Shown here one piece after another: positions 26,835 to 33,425 of a stretch of DNA of 33,425 nucleotides. The DNA is from JAAYHV01 sp035268985 (GTDB lineage Bacteria; Bacillota; Clostridia; Peptostreptococcales; Anaerovoracaceae), in assembly GCA_035268985.1 (NCBI GenBank), contig DATFJV010000082.1, positions 1-33,425 of the forward strand, in the 5' to 3' direction. Made by a program: the position numbers and the translations under genes. The notes under the pieces are model-generated. The model was not told the DNA's origin and searched no databases. It saw only the letters and a program-made list of their open reading frames with translations. Within the stretch, counting starts at the first letter, position 1; the number at the start of each line of letters is the position of its first letter.

Positions 26835-27950
26835 CTAAGATGATATTAATTTTATGTTTTCTATGCTTCCTTCTATGTAGCTGTTCTTTGCTACAATGGC
26901 TTTTTCGCATACTATCGAATAATTAATATATGAGTTATCTAATACCTTTGCCCTAGGCAAAACCAAAGAGTTTTTAATGGTAGCATTATCGCCTATATAA
27001 GCATCGTTACTGATGACTGAGTTATAAACTTCCCCGCCGATGTAAGCTCCATTTGATATTAAACTTTGCTTTGCATTGCCTTTCTTGCTAATATGATGTG
27101 GAGGGGATATATTTGTATTTGAGTAGATTTTGAATCTTTTATCAAAAATATCAAAATCTGGAACATCCTTTAAAAGTCCCATTTGTGAATTATAATAACT
27201 TTCTATAGTTCCGCAATCTTGCCAATAATCTTGAAAAACATAGGCATAGAGATTATGCCCACTGTTTAATAAGCTTGGTATAACATTTTTTCCAAAATCT
27301 TTGTTAGAATTGATATTTTCATGGTCTTTTTGCAAGGCTTCTTTTAATACTGAGTAATCGAAGAGGTAAATGCCCATGGATGCTATATTGCTCTTAGGAT
27401 CATTTGGTTTTTCCTCAAAATTAATTAATTTATAGTTTGAATCAGTTGTTAGAATTCCAAATCTACAAGCTTCTTCAATGGGCACCGTAATAGTTGATAT
27501 AGTAACATCAGCATTTTTTCTTTCATGAAAGCTGATAAATTTACGGTAGTCCATTTTATACAAATGATCCCCAGATAAAATGATTACTAGTTTAGGATTG
27601 AATCTATCCAAAAAATCAAGATTACTATATATTGCATCTGCTGTTCCGTTATACCAATTACCACCTTCTTCAGTGTAGTAGGGTGGCAATATATGTAGAC
27701 CACCATTGCTATAATCCAAATCCCATGCCGCGCCATTTCCTAAATAACTGTACAATAAATGAGGTCTATATTGCGTTAGAACGCCAACAGTATCAATGCC
27801 AGAGTTTGCACAATTAGACAAACTGAAATCGATCATTCTATACTTGCCGCCAAATGAAACTGCTGGTTTAGCAACATCTTTTGTTAAGTATCCAAGTCTA
27901 CTGCCTTGCCCACCTGCTAGCAACATGGCTAAAATCTTTTTATTATTCAT
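26835..27950 (-). CDS. glgC: Glucose-1-phosphate adenylyltransferase, catalytic subunit
   Basis: A 371-residue enzyme with an intact pyrophosphorylase loop (L11-AGGQGSRLG20), KPAVSFGGKYRMIDF, and SGD128HLYKMDY, which matches the catalytic aspartate region. A C-terminal beta-helix domain follows (about 280-371). It makes ADP-glucose from ATP and glucose 1-phosphate, the committed step of glycogen synthesis. First gene of the minus-strand operon, with GAGG 6-8 bases before ATG and a good promoter upstream. Confidence 0.95.
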   Translation of the reverse strand: MNNKKILAMLLAGGQGSRLGYLTKDVAKPAVSFGGKYRMIDFSLSNCANSGIDTVGVLTQYRPHLLYSYLGNGAAWDLDYSNGGLHILPPYYTEEGGNWYNGTADAIYSNLDFLDRFNPKLVIILSGDHLYKMDYRKFISFHERKNADVTISTITVPIEEACRFGILTTDSNYKLINFEEKPNDPKSNIASMGIYLFDYSVLKEALQKDHENINSNKDFGKNVIPSLLNSGHNLYAYVFQDYWQDCGTIESYYNSQMGLLKDVPDFDIFDKRFKIYSNTNISPPHHISKKGNAKQSLISNGAYIGGEVYNSVISNDAYIGDNATIKNSLVLPRAKVLDNSYINYSIVCEKAIVAKNSYIEGSIENIKLISS

Positions 27951-27982
27951 AAGAAACCTCGTAAATATCTCTAAGTATGTAT

Positions 27983-28011
27983 ATTGTACCTTAAAATGTA
28001 AACAATTACAA
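27983..28011 (-). promoter_or_regulatory. Promoter of glgC-glgD-glgP
   Basis: On the minus strand TTGTAA (28011-28006), 17-base spacer, TACAAT (27988-27983); the boxes match 4 and 5 of 6 consensus bases. A CAATT-AC-AATTG palindrome (28003-28014) overlaps the -35 box and could be an operator. Confidence 0.6.
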
Positions 28012-28049
28012 TTGCTTATACTGAATTTGTGTCGATATTTATCATTTTG

Positions 28050-28078
28050 TTGAACTTCCGATTTTTTAAATATATATT
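28050..28078 (+). promoter_or_regulatory. Promoter candidate for the MinD-like gene
   Basis: TTGAAC (28050-28055), 17-base spacer, TATATT (28073-28078), matching 4 and 5 of 6 bases. The predicted leader is only about 10 bases and starts at the ribosome site, so either the leader is very short or the true promoter is elsewhere. Confidence 0.4.
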
Positions 28079-28095
28079 ATATAAAGGAGGCGATG

Positions 28096-28854
28096 ATGGA
28101 ATATAAAAGTTTTGGAAATAAAGAAAAGATAAGGATAGGGGTAATTGGTATTGGTAGGAATACAGGGGAAACTACAGTGTCTCTTTTGATTACAAATAAG
28201 CTGAATGAAATGGGTGTTGGTGTGGCATTTTTAGAGCTTGGGAATCCCAAATACATTAACAGCATGGTTTATGATAAACTTGGTTTGGCAAATAAATATA
28301 AGAAAGAACCCTTTGTTGATTTTTACAAGCTAATAAATGAAGGGAAGAGAATTAGGGGTGTATACAATATCAATGAAGGTGTAAATTGGGTTTTAATTAC
28401 CCCAGAAAATGTAAGGGAAAACATAGAATTAAATGCCGAAGATAAATTTAGACTTATAAGTAACGCCTTCGGAGAAGTGATAGTAGTAGATTGTAATAGT
28501 GATTTTGATGTTTTAGGAGAAATGGATTATGTTATTGCAATAATAGATCCAAACCCATCAGTATTATTAAATAGAGAAGTACAATATAACAGATTGAGAG
28601 AAATTAGCGTGGAATCCGGCAATGTGATTTGGATTGTTAATAAATTCAACAGAGGTGTGAATAGTATTGAATTGAATGGTTTTTTAAAATTAAAAAAGTA
28701 TCATAAATTAAAGTGTTTTCCTCCTGAGATAATATATTTAAATGAATATAGCTGTAAGTTGCTCGGGAAGAATCGTGAAATAAGTAAGCTTTCAGAGGAG
28801 ACTATAAATTCTGTAATAAAAGAAATGGGAATTAGGGGCAAACACAATAAATAG
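28096..28854 (+). CDS. MinD/ParA-like P-loop protein with degenerate Walker A
   Basis: About 252 residues with the layout of a MinD/CpaE-type ATPase: N-terminal IRIGVIGIGRNTGETTVSLL, a switch-like VIVVDCNSDFD near the middle, and IVNKFNRGVNS near the C-terminal third. The nucleotide loop is abnormal: the P-loop lysine is glutamate (TGETT in place of GKTT), the signature lysine before it is lost, and the DLD of the helper motif is ELG. ATP hydrolysis therefore seems unlikely. AAAGGAGG ends 5 bases before the second ATG (28096), which I prefer to 28093. It is divergent from glgC and points toward ftsEX. Its function is unknown; a pseudo-ATPase acting as a localisation or scaffold factor is only inference. 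Confidence 0.65.
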   Translation: MEYKSFGNKEKIRIGVIGIGRNTGETTVSLLITNKLNEMGVGVAFLELGNPKYINSMVYDKLGLANKYKKEPFVDFYKLINEGKRIRGVYNINEGVNWVLITPENVRENIELNAEDKFRLISNAFGEVIVVDCNSDFDVLGEMDYVIAIIDPNPSVLLNREVQYNRLREISVESGNVIWIVNKFNRGVNSIELNGFLKLKKYHKLKCFPPEIIYLNEYSCKLLGKNREISKLSEETINSVIKEMGIRGKHNK

Positions 28855-28929
28855 TAAGGTAAAGTTGTCAGATTACTAAATGTGGTAAAATTTCACCTAA
28901 TAGCTATTTTAATATATGAAAAAATATAG

Positions 28930-28935
28930 TATAAT
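28930..28935 (+). promoter_or_regulatory. Candidate -10 box for the ftsEX operon
   Basis: A perfect TATAAT lies 32 bases before the ftsE start. The -35 position 17 bases upstream reads TTTTAA, a poor match. Confidence 0.4.
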
Positions 28936-28966
28936 AACAATGAATACAATTTTTAAGGGGAAGCCT

Positions 28967-29689
28967 ATGATTAGATTTGAAAATGTTACTAAAAAATATG
29001 GAGAAAATATTGGTCTTGAGAATGCAAGTATACATATTTTAAAAGGTGATTTCGTGTTTTTAGTAGGGCCAAGCGGTGCTGGTAAATCAACTTTCATAAA
29101 ACTCATACTAAGGGAAATACAAGCGGATGAGGGAGACATATACCTAGATAATCTTTGCGTTACAAATTTATCTAATCGTGAAATACCTATTTTAAGAAGA
29201 AAAGCAGGTATTGTTTTTCAAGATTTTAGATTACTAGAAAAGAAAACGGTATATGAAAATGTGGCGTTTGCTATGGAAATAGTTCATAAATCTAAGAAAG
29301 AAATAAGAAGGCAAGTGCCTCAAGTGTTAAGTTTAGTAGGGATAAGTGATAAAGCATATAAATATCCTGAAGAGCTCAGTGCAGGTGAGCAACAAAGAGT
29401 TGCCATAGCTAGGGCTGTTATTAATAATCCGACGGTTTTAATAGCAGATGAACCTACAGGAAACTTAGATCCTAAAACAGCCATGGAGATAATGGATTTA
29501 TTGGAAAAGATTAATAGCAGAGGGACTACAGTGGTAATGGTAACTCATGCTAAAAATATAGTTGATGAAATGCATAAAAGAGTCATTGCAATAAGAAAAG
29601 GTAAAATAGTAAGGGATGATATTGGACTTTATAGCTTTAAAGATGAAGAATCCTTAGAAGACACAGAGGAGGAAATATTCTATGTTTAG
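28967..29689 (+). CDS. ftsE: Cell-division ABC ATPase FtsE
   Basis: A 240-residue ATPase: Walker A G34-PSGAGKST42, Q-loop Q85, signature LSAGEQQR (137-144) and Walker B LIAD161-E162-PTGNLD. The signature has alanine in place of the more usual second glycine. I chose ATG 28967, which has AAGGGG 6 bases upstream and begins the canonical MIRFENVTK; the earlier in-frame ATG at 28916 has no ribosome site. With FtsX it forms an ABC-like complex that gates peptidoglycan hydrolases rather than transporting a substrate. It overlaps ftsX by 8 bases. Confidence 0.95.
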   Translation: MIRFENVTKKYGENIGLENASIHILKGDFVFLVGPSGAGKSTFIKLILREIQADEGDIYLDNLCVTNLSNREIPILRRKAGIVFQDFRLLEKKTVYENVAFAMEIVHKSKKEIRRQVPQVLSLVGISDKAYKYPEELSAGEQQRVAIARAVINNPTVLIADEPTGNLDPKTAMEIMDLLEKINSRGTTVVMVTHAKNIVDEMHKRVIAIRKGKIVRDDIGLYSFKDEESLEDTEEEIFYV

Positions 29690-30575
29690 AACTATGGGTT
29701 ATAATATCAAACAGGCTTTATCACAAATAAATAGAAATAAAGCTATGACTTTTACTTCTGTGTTGGCTATTACTGCGATGATGCTTATATTAGGTTTGTT
29801 TTTTGTGGCAACTATTAATATAAACTTATTTGCAGAAGTTGTTAAACAAGATTTTGATATGGTAGAAATATATATGGAGGATGACACTTCTGAAGGTATA
29901 ATTAAACAAATTGCCATTGATTACGAAGGTCAAGAGAGTATAAACAAAGTTGAATTTAGAAGTAAAGAGGATGCCTTAGAAATAATGAAACAAAGGTGGG
30001 GAGACAGTGGCTATCTTTTGGAAAACCTTGGAGATAATCCATTGCCCAATTCACTTATAGTTTATGTTGCAGATGCTCAGACAGCTAAAAAAGTTGCGGA
30101 AAGTGCCATTGACTTTGACGGAGTAGAGGATGTAAAATACTACCAAGAAACTGTAGAAAAATTAACGCAAGCCACTGATTTTATTCAACTTGCTAGTTTA
30201 GTAATAATGATATTTCTTGTTCTAGTATCCATAGTAGTTGTTTCGAATACAATAAAACTCACAGTATTTGCTAGAGCGAAAGAAATTAGGATAATGAAAT
30301 ACATAGGTGCAACGAATTGGTTTGTAAGAGGCCCGTTTTTTGTAGAAGGCATAATAATTGGATTAATTGCTGCAGCAATATCTACAGGGTTGGTTTCTTT
30401 AATATATGACAACATAATGTCAATTATTGGGGCTGATATAATAAGGATACTTTCTGTTCCTATTGTTCCTTTAGAATATTTAGCTATAAATTTGGCTATT
30501 ATATTTGCAGCATTAGGAGTTGGCATAGGATCATGTGGTAGCGTGGTTTCTATGAGAAGATTTTTAGATAAATAG
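29682..30575 (+). CDS. ftsX: Cell-division membrane protein FtsX
   Basis: A 297-residue protein with the FtsX plan: helix at about 22-45, an outside loop (about 46-165) that contacts the hydrolase, then three helices (about 167-193, 215-245, 262-290). GAGGAGG precedes ATG. It should pass the FtsE ATPase cycle to the M23 protein encoded next. Confidence 0.93.
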   Translation: MFRTMGYNIKQALSQINRNKAMTFTSVLAITAMMLILGLFFVATININLFAEVVKQDFDMVEIYMEDDTSEGIIKQIAIDYEGQESINKVEFRSKEDALEIMKQRWGDSGYLLENLGDNPLPNSLIVYVADAQTAKKVAESAIDFDGVEDVKYYQETVEKLTQATDFIQLASLVIMIFLVLVSIVVVSNTIKLTVFARAKEIRIMKYIGATNWFVRGPFFVEGIIIGLIAAAISTGLVSLIYDNIMSIIGADIIRILSVPIVPLEYLAINLAIIFAALGVGIGSCGSVVSMRRFLDK

Positions 30576-30584
30576 AGGTAGGTT

Positions 30585-31670
30585 ATGAAAATTCTTAAAA
30601 AATATCTTTCTTTTGTCTTAATATTTACTATGATCACTGTATCAATCGGGTTCAGTGCTACTTATGCTGATGAAATATCAGATAAACAAAACGAACTTGA
30701 AGAAATTAATGATAAAAAAGAAGATGCTGAAAGTGAATTGGGAAGAATTGCAGAAGACATAGAAGCGAAACAAAATGAAATAGATGAGCTAAATGATAAT
30801 ATAGAGGAAGCTAAGCAGAAAATAAAATCAACTGAAGAAGAACTAGAATCTAAAAAACTGGAAGTTGAAGAAAGACAAGAGGGCATAGATTCAAGGATTA
30901 GAACTATGTATAAAAATGGTACGGTGGGATTTTTAGATATAATCTTTAGTTCAAGTAGTGTGTCCAATTTTCTATCCAACGTGGAGATGATTCAGCATAT
31001 ATATAAATACGACAAAGATGTATTAAATCAGCTTGAGGAAGACTACGAAGTGATTGAAGGCATAAAGACTGAGTTGGAAATAACTAAAAGCAAGCTTGAT
31101 ACCGAAAAAACCACAGCTGAAAGTAAAAAAGCCGAGTTAAAAGAAAGCAAAAAATCTTTAGAAGAGCAAGTTGACAAATTAAATGAGGATGCGCAAGGCC
31201 TTAATTCTGAGATTATAAGATTACAAAAAGAAGCCCAAGAAAAAATCGACGATGTCGTCAATGGAGGCGGATCGGATCCTTCTGCTCAAGGAATGGTTTG
31301 GCCAACAACAACTAGATGGATCACATCCTATTATGGTTGGAGAATACATCCTGTTCTAGGTTATAGTAAATTTCACTCAGGTATTGATGTGGGCGTTGGT
31401 TCTGGGAATCCTATATACGCTGCAAAAAGCGGCGTTGTAATACTCTCCCAATACTATTATGGCTATGGTAATGCTGTTATAATTGACCATGGAGATGGTT
31501 TATCTACGTTATATGCCCATTTAAGTTCACTAAATGTATCAAAAGGGCAATGGGTTGAGCAAGGCCAAGTGGTAGCCCGTTCTGGTAATACGGGAATATC
31601 CACAGGACCACATCTTCATTTTGAAGTTAGGGTCAATGGCTCTACTGTGGATCCCCTTCTTTACTATTAA
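30585..31670 (+). CDS. Coiled-coil M23 peptidoglycan endopeptidase (FtsEX partner)
   Basis: A 361-residue secreted protein. The signal peptide ends near SATYA-DE (about residue 28). Long coiled coils (about 29-110 and 140-225) precede an M23/LytM domain (about 240-361). Zinc and catalytic residues are present: H264-x3-D268, H312 in YAHLS and H343/H345 in GPHLHFE, so the enzyme looks active, unlike the catalytically dead EnvC. Its place after ftsEX and its coiled-coil plan match the EnvC/PcsB/CwlO class gated by FtsX. AGAGGT lies before ATG. Confidence 0.92.
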   Translation: MKILKKYLSFVLIFTMITVSIGFSATYADEISDKQNELEEINDKKEDAESELGRIAEDIEAKQNEIDELNDNIEEAKQKIKSTEEELESKKLEVEERQEGIDSRIRTMYKNGTVGFLDIIFSSSSVSNFLSNVEMIQHIYKYDKDVLNQLEEDYEVIEGIKTELEITKSKLDTEKTTAESKKAELKESKKSLEEQVDKLNEDAQGLNSEIIRLQKEAQEKIDDVVNGGGSDPSAQGMVWPTTTRWITSYYGWRIHPVLGYSKFHSGIDVGVGSGNPIYAAKSGVVILSQYYYGYGNAVIIDHGDGLSTLYAHLSSLNVSKGQWVEQGQVVARSGNTGISTGPHLHFEVRVNGSTVDPLLYY

Positions 31671-31680
31671 AGGAATTAGT

Positions 31681-33345
31681 ATGAATCAAATAGATTTGAA
31701 AAATATACCAAAACCCATAATTGATGTTTTGGCTAATAGAGGTATAGTTGGGGAAGCTGAATTAAAAGAATATTTTTCCAACAGTCCAAAGTTAACTTAT
31801 GATCCATTCCTGCTCAAAAATATGGAAGCAGGAGTGGATTTAATATTAAATAATATAGATAATAAAGAGAAGATATTAATTTATGGTGATTACGATACTG
31901 ATGGAATTACGTCAACTGCATTAATGCTTAAGTTTTTAGGTAAACTGACGGATAATTTGGAATACTATATACCTTCTAGATTTGATGAAGGCTATGGCTT
32001 GAATAAAGGTGCAATAGATAAAATTAACAAAATGGGTGCTAAGCTTCTAATAACCGTAGATTGTGGGTCTGTTTCAAAAACTGAAGTGGATTATGCAAAA
32101 AGCTTAGGCATAGAAACGGTAATAACAGATCATCACACAATAGGTGAAACAATAGCCAGTGGTATAGTGATTAATCCAAAGCAACAAGGCGATGATTATC
32201 CCTTTAAAGATTTAGCAGGCGTGGGTGTAGCATATAAGTTAGCTCAAAGTATTCAAAGAACGTTAAAACTACACAAAAGCACCATTACAGAGCTTCTTGA
32301 TTTAGTGGCTATAGGAACTATAGGCGATATGGTTAGTCTTACAGATGAAAATAGGACATTGGTTAAATATGGTCTTAGGCTTATAAAAGCTGGCGATTGT
32401 AATGTTGGAATGAAAAAACTGCTAGATAAAAGTAGTATAGATATTAAAAAGGTGGATTCAAAAGAGATATCATATGGGATTGTTCCAAAGCTTAATGCCA
32501 CGGGACGACTTTCAAATGCTAGCATTGGTTTAGAATTGTTATTAGCCACAAAGTCTGATGATATTGATAGACTTAGTGATAAATTAATTGAGATAAATGC
32601 AAAAAGAAAAAAGTTGCAAGATGATGTATATAAAAAATGTATAGATATTGTTAATAAAGAGCATAAAAAAGATGAATTTTTATTAATAGATGCAAAAGAT
32701 GCTCATGAGGGTATTACTGGAATTGTGGCGGGAAAAATAAAGGAATACTTTAACAAACCAACTATTATTGTAACAGACAATAGCGGATATATAAAGGGAA
32801 CAGGACGTTCGATTATAGGGGTAAACCTTTATGAAATGCTTAATAATCATAGGGAATTGTTTGTTAGATTTGGAGGTCATAAAGCAGCTTGTGGATTTAT
32901 GGCTAATAGAGAAAGCTTAGAGGATATTAGGAAATTATTAAACGAAGATATGAGAAATATCTTAAAAAACAACCCTAATATATCGGAACTAGGTAAAAGG
33001 GAAGACTTGGTAATAAATATTAATGAAATAAGCTTGGAATTAGTAGATGCAATAAAACTTATGGAACCCTTAGGATCAGGAAATCCTGATCCGGTTTTTA
33101 AGATTCCTAAAGCAAAATTAAATGATTTCCGATTTATGGGAAACGATGATATACACGTGAAGTTCATGGCTCATGATGAAGAAGATTTAGAACTTCAATG
33201 CATAATGTTCGGTAAAGCGAAAGAATATGGGGATTCGATGGTTAATTGTAGCTGGGCGAATTTAATTGGTGCATTAGACATTAACGAATGGAACAATAGA
33301 GTATCTATACAAATGAAAATTATAGATGCTAGATGTGAGGTATAA
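31681..33345 (+). CDS. recJ: Single-stranded-DNA-specific exonuclease RecJ
   Basis: A 554-residue DHH/DHHA1 nuclease. Motifs are GDYDTDG (69-75), VDCG with D127, TDHH (149-152), and the DHHA1 FGGHKAACGF with H400. It degrades single-stranded DNA 5' to 3' in recombination and repair. I chose ATG 31681, 10 bases after the M23 stop with AAAGGA upstream; an in-frame ATG further upstream lies inside the M23 gene. Its co-location with ftsEX-M23 is probably operon packing, not shared function. Confidence 0.93.
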   Translation: MNQIDLKNIPKPIIDVLANRGIVGEAELKEYFSNSPKLTYDPFLLKNMEAGVDLILNNIDNKEKILIYGDYDTDGITSTALMLKFLGKLTDNLEYYIPSRFDEGYGLNKGAIDKINKMGAKLLITVDCGSVSKTEVDYAKSLGIETVITDHHTIGETIASGIVINPKQQGDDYPFKDLAGVGVAYKLAQSIQRTLKLHKSTITELLDLVAIGTIGDMVSLTDENRTLVKYGLRLIKAGDCNVGMKKLLDKSSIDIKKVDSKEISYGIVPKLNATGRLSNASIGLELLLATKSDDIDRLSDKLIEINAKRKKLQDDVYKKCIDIVNKEHKKDEFLLIDAKDAHEGITGIVAGKIKEYFNKPTIIVTDNSGYIKGTGRSIIGVNLYEMLNNHRELFVRFGGHKAACGFMANRESLEDIRKLLNEDMRNILKNNPNISELGKREDLVININEISLELVDAIKLMEPLGSGNPDPVFKIPKAKLNDFRFMGNDDIHVKFMAHDEEDLELQCIMFGKAKEYGDSMVNCSWANLIGALDINEWNNRVSIQMKIIDARCEV

Positions 33346-33348
33346 AAA

Positions 33349-33425
33349 ATGAAAGACAAAAGAAAATTTACTTTTAGAACAATAATAATAGCGTTTTTGT
33401 TTGGTTCATTTGTCGCATTGGGAAG
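33349..33425 (+). CDS. Membrane-anchored protein, 3'-truncated by the window edge
   Basis: Starts at ATG 33349 with GAGGT 8 bases upstream and 3 bases after the recJ stop. Only the first 25 residues are visible: a basic stretch (MKDKRKFTFR) followed by a hydrophobic helix (TIIIAFLFGSFVALG), so a signal anchor or signal peptide. In many Firmicutes an S41 C-terminal processing protease follows ftsEX-M23; that this is such a gene is inference from position only. Confidence 0.55.
   Translation, partial: MKDKRKFTFRTIIIAFLFGSFVALG

Noticed and set aside
28003..28014. CAATT-AC-AATTG palindrome as an independent operator feature
   Set aside because: Short and AT-rich, so expected by chance; it is mentioned only as a note on the glgC promoter.
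28916..28966. Upstream ATG as the ftsE start
   Set aside because: No ribosome site; it would place the candidate -10 box and AAGGGG inside the coding region and add residues absent from FtsE proteins.
1..33425. CRISPR arrays, tRNA/rRNA genes, insertion sequences, phage or integrase genes
   Set aside because: I looked for regular repeats, cloverleaf-like GC-rich segments and transposase motifs and found none; the window reads as ordinary core and accessory chromosome.

Overview
The window is AT-rich, densely packed chromosomal DNA with about 29 protein genes and no RNA gene, insertion sequence, CRISPR array or prophage that I can see. The SigI/RsgI pair, the GlgC/GlgD two-subunit ADP-glucose pyrophosphorylase, Gram-positive-type lipoprotein and M23 exports, strong AGGAGG ribosome sites and frequent TTG starts point to a low-GC Firmicute, most likely a (probably anaerobic) member of the Clostridia/Tissierellia. 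The species cannot be named from sequence alone. No intergenic gap exceeds about 150 bases.

Layout. (1) 1-1966: a 5'-truncated NAD-kinase-like gene coupled to a HisC-like aminotransferase. (2) 1973-2941, minus: a Rieske non-heme iron oxygenase, convergent with the aminotransferase across a shared hairpin. (3) 3069-5038: sigma factor SigI and its membrane anti-sigma factor RsgI. (4) 5129-7657: two diguanylate cyclases, one PAS-GGDEF and one dCache-TM-GGDEF. (5) 7668-12170: a TetR regulator divergent from an MMPL/RND exporter and a secreted LxxG-heptad protein. (6) 12167-17232: a histidine kinase/response regulator pair divergent from an ATPase plus two ABC-2 permeases, the layout of the Bacillus subtilis linearmycin-resistance system LnrJK-LnrLMN. 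(7) 17290-17685: a rhodanese lipoprotein closed by a strong terminator. (8) 17757-27950: a glycogen locus in two convergent operons, thpR-glgB-glgA-GH13 on plus and glgC-glgD-glgP on minus, whose stop codons overlap. (9) 28096-33425: a MinD/ParA-like protein with a ruined P-loop, then ftsE-ftsX-M23 hydrolase-recJ and the first codons of a membrane-anchored protein.

How the parts work together. SigI/RsgI, the two-component system, the TetR unit and the cyclases are envelope and environment sensing modules. The two ABC/MMPL units are probable exporters of membrane-active compounds. The glycogen genes form a complete cycle: ADP-glucose is made by GlgC/GlgD, polymerised by GlgA and branched by GlgB, then degraded by GlgP with the GH13 enzyme trimming branches or oligosaccharides. 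FtsEX with the coiled-coil M23 protein is the known gated peptidoglycan-hydrolase module.

No clearly new multi-gene system stands out. The items most worth a second look are the pseudo-ATPase next to ftsEX, the dyad sitting between the two-component and ABC operons, the oxygenase in an anaerobe-like genome, the split convergent glycogen locus, and the RsgI with a long charged extracellular tail next to c-di-GMP synthesis genes.
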